From: Streptomyces violaceoruber
GTDB lineage: Bacteria > Actinomycetota > Actinomycetes > Streptomycetales > Streptomycetaceae
DNA length: 64,000 nt
Direction of reading: 5' to 3'
NCBI RefSeq assembly: GCF_033406955.1
Contig: NZ_CP137734.1
Location: 7,068,001-7,132,000, forward strand
A program made the position numbers and the translations under genes. Positions 34,755 to 42,986 of this stretch are shown piece after piece. A model generated the notes under the pieces. The model had not been told where the DNA came from and did no database searches. It saw only the letters and a list, made by a program, of their open reading frames with translations. Position 1 is the stretch's first letter; every line of letters starts with the position of its first letter.

Positions 34755-34782
34755 GAGCGGTACCGCTCTCGAACGGCCGTTC
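34755..34782. promoter_or_regulatory. Two adjacent perfect palindromes upstream of the tuf3 leader
   Basis: GAGCGGTACCGCTC (34755-34768) and GAACGGCCGTTC (34771-34782) are each perfect palindromes, two bases apart, right after the alkD stop and before an AT-rich spot (ATAAAAAACC). They could be the terminator of the upstream gene or binding sites for the promoter of the leader-tuf3 unit. Confidence 0.45.
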
Positions 34783-34831
34783 CATAAAAAACCATTCGAC
34801 GTGCGACGAAGCGTCGGCGATGATCTGTCTC

Positions 34832-34933
34832 ATGTTCCGGTACGCCTTCCACCTCGCAGCATCCGCGGTCGCGGATGCCCCGAAGGCTGCCGTCGCCCAC
34901 TTCACCGCCGCAGTCGACGGCGCCCGAAGCTGA
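34832..34933 (+). CDS. 33-codon ORF in the leader of tuf3
   Basis: The frame MFRYAFHLAASAVADAP to DGARS is 33 residues, 12 of them alanine, with about 85% of codons ending in G or C, which is strong coding bias for so short a frame. It may begin 4 codons earlier at ATG 34820. It ends exactly where a stable hairpin starts, 91 bases before tuf3. The arrangement resembles a leader peptide with an attenuator; an independent small protein is the alternative. No family recognised. Confidence 0.5.
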   Translation: MFRYAFHLAASAVADAPKAAVAHFTAAVDGARS

Positions 34934-34974
34934 CCCTCCCCGGATCGTCCGGCGGACCCCGCAGGGGGAGGGTC
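34932..34974 (+). terminator. Hairpin between the leader ORF and tuf3, possible attenuator
   Basis: GACCCTCCCC (34932-34941) pairs perfectly with GGGGAGGGTC (34965-34974). The 5' arm begins inside the stop codon of the leader ORF, so a ribosome finishing that ORF would cover it. The loop contains a smaller stem GTCC/GGAC. No T-run follows. Confidence 0.5.
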
Positions 34975-35024
34975 GGCCGGCCCCAGGGGTCCCCACCACC
35001 GCCACGAGGCTTCGAGGTACCGCC

Positions 35025-36203
35025 ATGTCCAAGACGGCGTACGTCCGCACCAAACCGCATCTGAACATCGGCACGATGGGCCATGTCGACCACGGCAAGA
35101 CCACCCTGACCGCCGCCATCACCAAGGTCCTCGCCGAGCGCGGGGCCGGCAGCACCACCCAGTACGTTTCGTTCGACCGCATCGACCGCGCCCCGGAGGA
35201 GGCGGCGCGCGGCATCACCATCAACATCGCGCACGTCGAGTACGAGACCGACACCCGGCACTACGCCCACGTCGACATGCCCGGCCACGCCGACTACGTC
35301 AAGAACATGGTCACCGGCGCCGCCCAGCTCGACGGGGCGATCCTCGTCGTCTCCGCGCTGGACGGGATCATGCCGCAGACCGCCGAACACGTGCTGCTCG
35401 CCCGGCAGGTGGGCGTCGACCACATCGTGGTCGCGCTCAACAAGGCCGACGCGGGTGACGAGGAGCTGACCGACCTGGTCGAGCTGGAGGTGCGCGAACT
35501 GCTCACCGCGCACGGCTACGGCGGCGACGCCGTGCCCGTCGTACGGGTCTCGGGGCTGAAGGCCCTGGAGGGCGACCCGCGGTGGACGGCCTCCGTCGAG
35601 GCGCTGCTCGACGCCGTGGACACGTACGTGCCCATGCCCGAGCGGTACCTGGACGCGCCGTTCCTGCTGCCGGTGGAGAACGTGCTCACCATCACCGGCC
35701 GCGGCACCGTCGTCACCGGCGCCGTCGAGCGCGGCACCGTGCGCGTCGGCGACCGGGTCGAGGTGCTCGGGGCGTCCGTCGAGACGGTCGTCACCGGCCT
35801 GGAGACCTTCGGCAAGCCGATGGAGGAGGCGCAGGCCGGGGACAACGTGGCGCTGCTGCTGCGCGGGGTCGCCCGCGACACGGTGCGCCGCGGGCAGGTG
35901 GTCGCCGCACCCGGCAGCGTCGTCCCCGCGCGGCGTTTCCGGGCCCGGGTGTACGTGCTCTCGGCGCGCGAGGGCGGGCGCTCGACACCGCTCACCACCG
36001 GATACCGGCCGCAGTTCTACATCCGCACCGCCGACGTGGTCGGCGACGTGGACCTCGGCGAGGAGGCCGTCGCCCGGCCCGGGGACACCGTCACCATGAC
36101 GGTCGAGCTGGGACGGGACGTGCCGCTGGAGACGGGGCTCGGCTTCGCGATCCGCGAGGGCGGCCGCACCGTGGGGGCGGGGACCGTGACCGCGGTGGAG
36201 TGA
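35025..36203 (+). CDS. tuf3: Elongation factor Tu, divergent Tu3-type paralogue
   Basis: 392 residues, all three EF-Tu domains. G1 GHVDHGKT is at residues 19-26, switch I RAPEEAARGITIN, and NKAD at 139-142. The G3 motif reads DMPGH (84-88) instead of the usual DCPGH. Streptomyces commonly carry tuf1 in the ribosomal operon and a divergent tuf3 elsewhere, reported as starvation/stringent-response induced and linked with kirromycin-type resistance. The location away from ribosomal genes and the sequence drift fit tuf3. GAGGT lies 7 bases before ATG. Preceded by a leader ORF and hairpin that may regulate it. Confidence 0.9.
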   Translation: MSKTAYVRTKPHLNIGTMGHVDHGKTTLTAAITKVLAERGAGSTTQYVSFDRIDRAPEEAARGITINIAHVEYETDTRHYAHVDMPGHADYVKNMVTGAAQLDGAILVVSALDGIMPQTAEHVLLARQVGVDHIVVALNKADAGDEELTDLVELEVRELLTAHGYGGDAVPVVRVSGLKALEGDPRWTASVEALLDAVDTYVPMPERYLDAPFLLPVENVLTITGRGTVVTGAVERGTVRVGDRVEVLGASVETVVTGLETFGKPMEEAQAGDNVALLLRGVARDTVRRGQVVAAPGSVVPARRFRARVYVLSAREGGRSTPLTTGYRPQFYIRTADVVGDVDLGEEAVARPGDTVTMTVELGRDVPLETGLGFAIREGGRTVGAGTVTAVE

Positions 36204-36215
36204 GCGCGCCGGGGT

Positions 36216-36251
36216 GAGTGGGCCGGGCTGAGTGGGCCGGGCTGAGCCCGG
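36216..36251. terminator. Tandem 14-bp repeat and hairpin after tuf3
   Basis: GAGTGGGCCGGGCT is present twice in tandem (36216-36229, 36230-36243), and the second copy forms a 6-bp stem with GCCCGG at 36246-36251. The position right after the tuf3 stop suggests a terminator. Confidence 0.45.
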
Positions 36252-36290
36252 TGGAGCGGGCGGCCCGCCGGGCACCGGCACAATGGGCGG

Positions 36291-37136
36291 GTGAACGAAG
36301 CCATACCCGTCAGCCGGGTCACCGACCACGGCACCGCCAAGCTCATGCCCGACGTCGACCGGGCCCGGGCCTGGCTGCTCACCGTGGACGGGGCGCCGCA
36401 GTCGTACGTCGACCTGGACGAGCCGGCGCACCTGGAGTTCGAGTACACGCGCCGGCTCGGCCACGTCCTGGACACGGTCGCCGAGCCGGGGCGCACGCTG
36501 GACGTCCTGCACCTGGGCGGCGGCGCGTTCACCCTGCCCCGGTACGTGGCCGCGACCCGGCCCGGCTCGCGGCAGGACGTCGTGGAGGCCGACCGGGGGC
36601 TGCTCGACCTGGTCGCCGAGCACCTGCCGCTGCCGCCGGGCGCGGGCATCACCGCCCACGGTGCCGATGCCCGCGCCTGGCTGGCGGCCGCCCCCGCGGA
36701 CTCGGCCGACGTACTGGTCGCCGACGTCTTCGGGGGCTCACGCGTGCCCGCGCACCTGACGTCCCTCGGCTATGTGCGCGAGGCGGCCCGGGTTCTGCGC
36801 GCCGACGGCGTCTACGTGGCCAACCTGGCCGACGGGGCGCCGTTCGGCTTCCTGCGCGGCCAACTGGCCGGATTCGCCGCCTTCTTCGAGGAGCTGGCGC
36901 TGATCGCCGAACCGGGGGTGCTGCGCGGGCGCCGCTTCGGCAACGCGGTGCTCGTCGCCGCGCACCGGCCGCTGGACACCGCCGCGCTGGCCCGGCGCAC
37001 CGCCGCCGACGCCTTCCCGGCCAGGGTCGAGCACGGGCCCGCCCTGCGGGACTTCGTCGGCGACGCCCGTCCGGTGCGGGACGAGGACGCCGTACCGTCG
37101 CCCGAGCCCCCGGCCGGGGCATTCGGCATCGGCTGA
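36291..37136 (+). CDS. Spermidine synthase-like methyltransferase-fold protein
   Basis: 281 residues from GTG. The Rossmann segment VLHLGGGAFTLPRYVA resembles the SAM/dcSAM site of spermidine synthases, VVEADRGLLDLV holds the acidic residue at the end of strand 2, and DVLVADVFGGSRVP parallels the active-site D-x-F-x-G segment. Actinobacterial members of this group (fused-type, polyamine aminopropyltransferase-like) are often not true spermidine synthases. Substrate unknown. Confidence 0.75.
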   Translation: MNEAIPVSRVTDHGTAKLMPDVDRARAWLLTVDGAPQSYVDLDEPAHLEFEYTRRLGHVLDTVAEPGRTLDVLHLGGGAFTLPRYVAATRPGSRQDVVEADRGLLDLVAEHLPLPPGAGITAHGADARAWLAAAPADSADVLVADVFGGSRVPAHLTSLGYVREAARVLRADGVYVANLADGAPFGFLRGQLAGFAAFFEELALIAEPGVLRGRRFGNAVLVAAHRPLDTAALARRTAADAFPARVEHGPALRDFVGDARPVRDEDAVPSPEPPAGAFGIG

Positions 37137-37159
37137 GCGACGCCGTCGGCCCGGTGCGC

Positions 37160-38182
37160 CTAGGACTCGGTCGGCGGTTCCTCGGTGAGGCGCACGGTGG
37201 CGAGGATCTTCTGGATCGTCGCCTCCGGGATCTCCTCCTTGACGCCCTTGGGGCCGTAGAGGTTCCAGGTGACGAAGTCGCCCGCGCCGTTCTTGAACGC
37301 GAAGGTGATCGCCTTGCCCTCGGTGTCGCACTTGCCCTTCTTGGGAGCGCCCTCCGAGTGCGCCGTGATGACACTCCCCTTGATGCCCGAAGCGGTGGTG
37401 TACGGCTTCGGCTTGCCGTACTTCACGCTCTTCTTGTCCGGCTCGGTGTAACCGCCGTAGATCCACCACGGCACCCGCGTCTCGGCCGCCTGGTCGGTGG
37501 TCTTGGCGCCGCTCTCGCCGCGGGTGCCCGTGGTGGCGAGGGCGGTGGTCTCCTTGCGGCCGTCCTTGTTCTCGTCGGTCGTGCACCACTCGGACTTCAG
37601 GTAGGCCGGAGCGGTGACCGTGGTGCGGTCGGTCTTCCCGTCCTCCTCCCACTCGAAGCCGACGCTGGTGTCGGTGCTGTCGATCTCCCATTCCGCGGGC
37701 ACGTCGAACATGGTGCCGAAGCGCGGGTTGGCGACGACCTTCCAGCCGTCGACGGTGGCCTTCGCGCCCTCGCCCCCGCGCGGGTTCTCGTCGGCGCCCG
37801 ACGCGCTGGGGTCGGCGGTGGGGGACTCGGACTTCTCCACGGTCGGGCTCGCGGACGTCTTCTTGTCCTTGCCGTCGTCCGCCTTGTCGTCCTTGTCGCC
37901 GCCGAGCACCAGGAAGCCGGTGACGCCCGCGGCCACGACCACGGCGAGGGACGCGACGATCGCGACCAGCTTCGTCCGGTTGCCGCCACCGCCACCACCG
38001 CCCGTGGCCGGCTGCGGAACGGTGGCCGGCTGCGGCGTGCTCCACTGCTGCTGCCCGTACGCGCCGGGCTGCTGCTGGTAGCCCGGCTGCTGATACGGAT
38101 TCGGCTGCTGGTACCCCGGCTGCTGGTACGGATTGTTCTGCGGGTTCTGCTCGCCCCCGGGCGGCTGCTGTCCTGGCCACAT
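37160..38182 (-). CDS. Single-pass membrane protein with Pro/Gln-rich N-terminus, paralogue 1
   Basis: 340 residues. The N-terminus (MWPGQQPPGG with PYQQPGY repeats) is cytoplasmic and disordered. One membrane helix at about 75-95 (IVASLAVVVAAGVTGFLVL) is followed by an acidic linker and an outer domain beginning at about residue 140 (TVDGWKVVANPRFGTMFDVP) with two cysteines (EWCTTDENKDG, KGKCDTEG) likely disulfide-bonded. Family unknown; widespread in Streptomyces. It is the downstream member of a tandem pair with the gene at 38259. Confidence 0.7.
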   Translation of the reverse strand: MWPGQQPPGGEQNPQNNPYQQPGYQQPNPYQQPGYQQQPGAYGQQQWSTPQPATVPQPATGGGGGGGNRTKLVAIVASLAVVVAAGVTGFLVLGGDKDDKADDGKDKKTSASPTVEKSESPTADPSASGADENPRGGEGAKATVDGWKVVANPRFGTMFDVPAEWEIDSTDTSVGFEWEEDGKTDRTTVTAPAYLKSEWCTTDENKDGRKETTALATTGTRGESGAKTTDQAAETRVPWWIYGGYTEPDKKSVKYGKPKPYTTASGIKGSVITAHSEGAPKKGKCDTEGKAITFAFKNGAGDFVTWNLYGPKGVKEEIPEATIQKILATVRLTEEPPTES

Positions 38183-38258
38183 GAGCAGTCACCCTAATGC
38201 CGCCCAGGAAACGATTCGGTCACCGACCCTTGTCAGGGACGTACCGAAACCCGGAAAC

Positions 38259-39254
38259 CTAGGGCCTGTCCGACGGCGTGTACTCCCTGACGGTGGCCAG
38301 AATCCTGCGCACGGTGGCGTCGGTCACCTCGTCGGCGACGCCCGCGGCGCCGAAGAACGACCACGACACGAAGTCGCCGTCGGCGGACTTGAAGGCGAAG
38401 GTGGTCGCCTTGCCGTTCACGTCGCACTTGCCCTTCTTCGCCACCCCGGCCGACCGGGAGGTGGCCAGGCTGCCCTCGATGCCGGAGTCGGTGGTGAAGG
38501 GCGTCACCGTCCCCGTCGAGACCTTGTCCCGGTCCGGCTGGGCGAAGGCCCCGTAGACCCAGGTCGCGGAGTCGGCCCTGGCGATCTCCCCGGTGCTCCG
38601 GGCGCCGTTGTTGCCGCGGGTGCCCGCACTGGCCAGGGGCGTGTACTCGACCGAGCCGTCCCGGTCGCCGTCCGACCCGCACCACTTCTCCTTCAGGACG
38701 GCGGGGGCCTTCATGGCGACCAGGGGCTTCTCGTCGGGGTCGTCGTCCTCGGCGACGTAGGTCACCCAGTCGCGGGACTGCGGCACCCAGGACGCCGGTA
38801 CGTCGAAGGCGAGGCCGAGGTCGGGATTGGCCACGACGGTCCAGCCCTCGACGGTGGCCTTCGGGGCGCCGTCCCCGCCGCGCGGGTCGTCGGCGGGGGA
38901 GGCGGACGGTGCGGAGACGGACGGAGCGGAGGCGGTGGGGCCGGGCCGCGCCCCGTCGTCCTCGCCGCCGCCCAGGAGCACCGCCCCGGTCACCGCGGCG
39001 GCGACCACCACGACCGCGGCCGCGACGATCACCACCACCTTCGTACGGCCGTGGCCGGGCCCCCGGCCGGCCGGTCCGCCGGCCGGTCCGCCGGCCGGTC
39101 CGCCGGCCGGTCCGCCGGACGCGACGGCGGGGGCGTTCCAGGGCGCGGGCTGCTGCTGTCCCGGGTGCGGCTGCTGCTGGTAACCGGGCTGCCGGTACGG
39201 GTTGGGGTGCCGTGGGTCCGGTCCGCCGGTGGATGACTGCTCTCCTGGCCACAT
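38259..39254 (-). CDS. Single-pass membrane protein, paralogue 2 of the tandem pair
   Basis: 331 residues with the same plan as its neighbour: MWPGEQSS start, Gln/Pro-rich cytoplasmic part, four GGPA repeats, one helix (VIVAAAVVVVAAAVTGAVLL) and an outer domain opening TVEGWTVVANPDLGLAFDVP with the conserved pair of cysteines (KWCGSDGDRDG, KGKCDVNG). Both end on a matching ATVRRILATV / ATIQKILATV segment. The two genes are 76 bases apart and probably arose by duplication. Function unknown. Confidence 0.72.
   Translation of the reverse strand: MWPGEQSSTGGPDPRHPNPYRQPGYQQQPHPGQQQPAPWNAPAVASGGPAGGPAGGPAGGPAGRGPGHGRTKVVVIVAAAVVVVAAAVTGAVLLGGGEDDGARPGPTASAPSVSAPSASPADDPRGGDGAPKATVEGWTVVANPDLGLAFDVPASWVPQSRDWVTYVAEDDDPDEKPLVAMKAPAVLKEKWCGSDGDRDGSVEYTPLASAGTRGNNGARSTGEIARADSATWVYGAFAQPDRDKVSTGTVTPFTTDSGIEGSLATSRSAGVAKKGKCDVNGKATTFAFKSADGDFVSWSFFGAAGVADEVTDATVRRILATVREYTPSDRP
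39067..39114. repeat. Four copies of a 12-bp tandem repeat inside paralogue 2
   Basis: Exact 12-bp units encode (GGPA)n in the cytoplasmic linker. Being a multiple of three, copy-number change would lengthen or shorten the linker without a frameshift. Paralogue 1 has a poly-Gly stretch at the same place. Confidence 0.85.
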
Positions 39255-39323
39255 GGGCGCACAGCTTACGGCGATCTTCACGGGTGCCTGGCCCTGGAAG
39301 CTACTCGCGGGTAACCTGCCTTC

Positions 39324-39776
39324 ATGAGCGCAGATCAGATGTCGATCGGCGAGTTGCTCGCCGCCACCGTGCCGATGGTCCGGACCCTGAACCTCGAGTA
39401 CCTGGAGACCACTCCGGAGAAGGCCGTCCTGGCCCTCCCGGACCAGAGCGAGTACCGCAACCACGTCGGCGGACCGCACGCCGGAGCCATGTTCACGCTG
39501 GGCGAGTCGGCCAGCGGCGCGATCGTGCTGGCCGCCTTCGGCGACCAGCTCTCCCGGGCCGTGCCGCTGCCGGTCACCGCGGAGATCGCCTTCAAGAAGA
39601 TCGCGCTCGGCCCGGTCACCGCCACCGCGACCCTCGGCCGTCCCGCCGCGGAGGTCGTCGCCGAACTGGACGCGGGCAGCCGGCCCGAGTTCCCCGTGAG
39701 CGTCGCCATCCGGCGCGAGGACGGAGCCGTCACCGGTGAGATGACCGTCATATGGACCCTGCGACCCAACGGCTGA
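39324..39776 (+). CDS. Hotdog-fold thioesterase-like protein (PaaI/DUF4442 type)
   Basis: 150 residues. The segment NHVGGPHAGAMFTLGESASG is the helix of a hotdog fold with the catalytic-position residues, followed by EIAFKKIALGPVTATA and VSVAIRREDGAVTGEMTV strands. Proteins of this group hydrolyse small acyl-CoA thioesters; the substrate is not defined. A TAACCT element about 7 bases upstream of ATG suggests a leaderless message. Confidence 0.75.
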   Translation: MSADQMSIGELLAATVPMVRTLNLEYLETTPEKAVLALPDQSEYRNHVGGPHAGAMFTLGESASGAIVLAAFGDQLSRAVPLPVTAEIAFKKIALGPVTATATLGRPAAEVVAELDAGSRPEFPVSVAIRREDGAVTGEMTVIWTLRPNG

Positions 39777-39864
39777 CCCCCGCCGACCCGGTACGCTTCC
39801 CGGTGCGCCTTGATCGAGGCGCACCGGGAACAGGGATCGGGTTCGCGAAGCGGAGGGTGGGGCG

Positions 39865-40500
39865 TTGCACGTCCAGGAATGGCTCGACACGGTGCCCGCG
39901 GCGGCCGTCTACGCCGTCGTCGGACTCGTCATCGGTCTGGAGAGCCTGGGCATTCCGTTGCCCGGTGAGATCATTCTGGTGTCGGCGGCCCTGCTGTCGT
40001 CGCAGCACGGCGGGATCGACCCGCTGGTCCTCGGCGCCTGCGCCAGCGCGGGCGCGGTGATCGGCGACTCCATCGGGTACGCCATCGGCCGCAAGGGCGG
40101 CCGGCCCCTGCTGGCCTGGCTGGGCGGAAAGTTCCCCAGGCACTTCGGCGAGGGGCATGTCGCCACCGCCGAGCGGTCCTTCCAGAAGTGGGGCATGTGG
40201 GCCGTGTTCTTCGGCCGCTTCGTCGCCCTGCTGCGGATCTTCGCGGGCCCGCTGGCCGGTGTGCTGCGGATGCCGTACTGGAAGTTCCTGATCGCCAACG
40301 TCCTCGGCGGCATCGTCTGGGCGGGCGGCACCACCGCCGTCATCTACTACGTCGGTGTCGTCGCGGAGGACTGGCTCAAGCGCTTCTCGTGGCTCGGCCT
40401 GGTGGTGGCGGTCCTGATCGGCATCGCGTCCATGCTGATCGTCAAGCGCAGGGCGGGCAAGGCCCAGCAGACGCCCGAGCCGGTCGCCGCCGGGGAGTGA
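39865..40500 (+). CDS. DedA family membrane protein
   Basis: 211 residues from TTG 39865 with GGAGGGTGGGG upstream. Family motifs: ESLGIPLPGEIILVSAALL near the N-terminus, IGDSIGYAIGRKGG, and FFGRFVALLRIFAGPLAG with the conserved Arg and Pro. Four to five membrane segments. DedA proteins are implicated in lipid-carrier (undecaprenyl phosphate) transport and membrane homeostasis. Basic cytoplasmic tail. Confidence 0.88.
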   Translation: MHVQEWLDTVPAAAVYAVVGLVIGLESLGIPLPGEIILVSAALLSSQHGGIDPLVLGACASAGAVIGDSIGYAIGRKGGRPLLAWLGGKFPRHFGEGHVATAERSFQKWGMWAVFFGRFVALLRIFAGPLAGVLRMPYWKFLIANVLGGIVWAGGTTAVIYYVGVVAEDWLKRFSWLGLVVAVLIGIASMLIVKRRAGKAQQTPEPVAAGE

Positions 40501-40501
40501 G

Positions 40502-40556
40502 GCGCCCCCCAAAGGGGCGCGGGGGACTGCGCGACCAGCCACGGACGGCCCGCAGA
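40502..40556. repeat. Hairpin terminator fused to a Streptomyces-type repetitive extragenic element
   Basis: GCGCCCC (40502-40508) pairs with GGGGCGC (40514-40520) across a 5-base loop, between convergent genes. The sequence that continues, GGGGCGCGGGGGACTGCGCG followed by ACCAGCC, is from memory a very common intergenic repeat in Streptomyces genomes (usually with GGGGAACTGCGCGACC). It probably serves as a terminator and a repeat element at once. Confidence 0.6.
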
Positions 40557-40563
40557 CGGCGTC

Positions 40564-41100
40564 TCAGCGAACCTCCCCCACCGCATCCCGATGCTGCCCG
40601 GCCAGCGCCGCGTACATCGTGCCGTTCAGCGTGACCCCCTGACGCTCCTCCTCCGTCAGCTCCCGCTTCACCTTCGCCGGCACCCCCGCGACCAGCGACC
40701 CCGGCGGCACCCGCATCCCCTGCGGGACCAGCGCCTGGGCGGCGACCAGTGAACCGGCGCCGATCACCGCGCCGTTGAGCACCGTGGCACCCATGCCGAT
40801 CAGGCAGTCGTCCTCGACGGTGGCGCCGTGCACCACGGCGTTGTGACCGATGGAGACGCGCTCGCCGACGGTGACGGGGAAACCGGGGTCGGCGTGGAGC
40901 GTGCAGTTGTCCTGGACGTTGCTGTCCGCGCCGACGGAGATCCGCTCGACGTCGCCGCGCAGCACCGCGCCGTACCAGACGCTCGCCCCGGCGTGCAGTG
41001 TCACGTCCCCGACGACCGAGGCGGTCGGCGCCACGAAGACCTCCGCGTCCACCTTCGGGTCCTTGCCACCGATGCCCGTGATCAGCGCCTTCTGCGTCAT
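40564..41100 (-). CDS. Gamma-class carbonic anhydrase-like hexapeptide protein
   Basis: 178 residues of left-handed beta helix. The three zinc ligands are visible: His in NCTLHADPG and both His in SIGHNAVVHG; Arg/Asp of RGDVERISVG complete the site. The typical opening FVAPTASVVGDV is present. Whether it is catalytically active or a scaffold is unsettled for many members. GGAGG stands upstream of ATG 41100. Confidence 0.85.
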   Translation of the reverse strand: MTQKALITGIGGKDPKVDAEVFVAPTASVVGDVTLHAGASVWYGAVLRGDVERISVGADSNVQDNCTLHADPGFPVTVGERVSIGHNAVVHGATVEDDCLIGMGATVLNGAVIGAGSLVAAQALVPQGMRVPPGSLVAGVPAKVKRELTEEERQGVTLNGTMYAALAGQHRDAVGEVR

Positions 41101-41207
41101 CTCCGCCTCCTGCTCGGGTGTTGTACGGCACCGTACGCCACCCGGTGGGGTGAAGATCACAGCACGGCGCGGTCCTGGCCGCCGCGCGCGCGGTCTACCG
41201 TGAGCGG

Positions 41208-42011
41208 GTGCCCCACCGCAAGAACACGTTCTCGTCCTGGCGGAGCCGCCTCGCCCAGAAGGCCGTCCACGCGGGCTGGGCCTGGGTGCAGCGCACCGGT
41301 TCCGTCACCGCCGCGCACCCGGGGCGGTTCCGGTTCGGCGCGCTGGGCACGGGCACCCGGCTCGCCTTCCCGCTCGGCACGGTCTTCGGCGAGCCCTGGA
41401 TCCAGGTCGGCGCGCACTGCATCATCGGCGAGCAGGTCACGCTGACCGCCGGGCTCATGCCCGACCTCGACCTCGGACCGGAACCGATCCTGCGCATCGG
41501 CGACGGGGTCGTCCTCGGCCGCGGCAGCCACGTCATCGCGGACACCACCGTCACCATCGGCAGCGACTGCTACTTCGGCCCGTACGTCTACGTCACCTCC
41601 ACCAACCACTCCTACGACGACCCGCACCAGCCCATCGGCAAGCAGTGGCCGCGGATGGACCCGGTGGAGATCGGCCCCGGCTGCTGGATCGGCACGGGCG
41701 CGGTGATCCTGCCCGGCGCCCGGATCGGACGGAACGTGGTCGTGGCCGCCGGTGCCGTGGTCCGGGGCGCGGTCCCCGACCACGCCGTGGTGGCGGGCGC
41801 CCCCGCCCGCGTCGTACGGCGCTGGACACCGGCCGAGGGCTGGCAGCCGCCGCTGCGGACCCCGGCCCCGGTGCCGATTCCCGACGGGATCACGCCGGGG
41901 CAGCTGCGGGAGCTGTCGAAGCTGGACGACGAGGCGGTGGCCCGTCTCGCCGAACTGGACGACCCGGAGCGGGCGGCGGGCAGGCTCGCCGAACCGGCCG
42001 CGGAGGGCTGA
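41208..42011 (+). CDS. Hexapeptide-repeat acyltransferase
   Basis: 267 residues from GTG 41208. The left-handed beta helix repeats run from about residue 60 to 200 (IIGEQVTLTAG, VVLGRGSHVIAD, CWIGTGAVILPGARIG). The motif TSTNHSYDDPHQPIG with its catalytic-type His is like that of sugar O-acetyltransferases. Substrate unknown. The C-terminal 60 residues are helical and charged. It diverges from the carbonic-anhydrase-like gene. Confidence 0.8.
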   Translation: MPHRKNTFSSWRSRLAQKAVHAGWAWVQRTGSVTAAHPGRFRFGALGTGTRLAFPLGTVFGEPWIQVGAHCIIGEQVTLTAGLMPDLDLGPEPILRIGDGVVLGRGSHVIADTTVTIGSDCYFGPYVYVTSTNHSYDDPHQPIGKQWPRMDPVEIGPGCWIGTGAVILPGARIGRNVVVAAGAVVRGAVPDHAVVAGAPARVVRRWTPAEGWQPPLRTPAPVPIPDGITPGQLRELSKLDDEAVARLAELDDPERAAGRLAEPAAEG

Positions 42012-42041
42012 ACGGGCGCGAGTGCCGGGCGGGCGCCGGGC

Positions 42042-42900
42042 TCAGCCCGTCGCCAGCAGCAGCGTGCCCACCAGCGCGAGGCCCGCGCCGGCCGCCTGCA
42101 CGGCACGCAGCCGTTCGCTCAGGAATCCCCGCGCGGCCAGGGCGGTCACCACCGGGTAGAGGGAGGCCAGGACGGCGGCGACCGTGACCGGGCCGTGCTG
42201 GGCGGCGATCGAGTACGTGCCGTTGGCCGCGACGTCGGCGAGGCCGACGAAGGCCAGCGCGGGCAGCGTGGTGAGGGGGAGGCCCTGCTCGGGCAGGGCG
42301 GGGGCGCCGCGCCGCACGGACAGCCACAGCGCCGCTCCGCCCGCGGCGACGTTGGTGGCGCGCTGGACGAACAGGGCGAGGAAGAGACCGGTGAGCGTGG
42401 TCGACGCCTCGGCGATGAGGGCCATCACCGCGCCGAAGCCCATCGCGGCGACGAGCGTGAGGACGACGGCCCGCCGCTGCACGGGCGCGCCCCTCAGCTG
42501 GGGACCTCCGGCGAGCACGACCCCGGCGACGGCGACCAGGACGCCCGCGAGCTGCGGCAGTCCGGGCCGCTCGCCCAGGACGAGGCCCACGGTCACCGGG
42601 ACGGCCACGCCGAGCGAACCGAGCGGCGAGACGACCCCCCATCGGGCCCATGGCCAATGCCTTGTAGAACGCGAGCATCGCCATCGGCCCGACCAGCCCC
42701 GCCGCGACCGCGAACCACAGGTGCGGCGACGCCTCGCTCCAGGCGCCGGTCGCGGCCACGATCACACCGAGGACCGCGACCGCGATCGACTGCGAGACGA
42801 CGACCACCGTGAGCGCCGGGGTGCGCCGGGTCAGCACCCCGCCGCCGAAGTCGGCCAGGCCCCACAGGGCGCTGGTGGCCAGGGCGAACAGCGCTGTCAT
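42042..42900 (-). pseudogene. EamA (DMT) family transporter disrupted by one extra base
   Basis: The gene starts at ATG 42900 (MTALFALATSALWGLADFGG) and runs in frame through KALAMGPMG. At a run of six C (plus strand 42635-42640) the frame shifts; dropping one C restores MGPMGVVSPLGSLGVAVPVT and reading continues to the stop at 42042 (AGLALVGTLLLATG). The joined protein would be about 285 residues with ten membrane helices, two EamA units, the normal size. Either the strain has a broken gene, the tract is phase variable, or the sequence has an error. It is divergent from an XRE-cupin regulator that probably controls it. Confidence 0.8.
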
Positions 42901-42938
42901 GATCCGGTCGCCTCGCAGTACAGTTCGGTGGACCTTCG

Positions 42939-42971
42939 GGTGCAGCAGACCATAGTTCAATCTGCTGCACC
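42939..42971. promoter_or_regulatory. Operator-like 11-11-11 inverted repeat
   Basis: GGTGCAGCAGA (42939-42949) and TCTGCTGCACC (42961-42971) are exact reverse complements separated by 11 bases, in the 86-base gap between the EamA gene and the XRE regulator. An autoregulatory operator for the XRE-cupin protein is the natural reading. Confidence 0.7.
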
Positions 42972-42986
42972 GTGTAATCCAAAATA

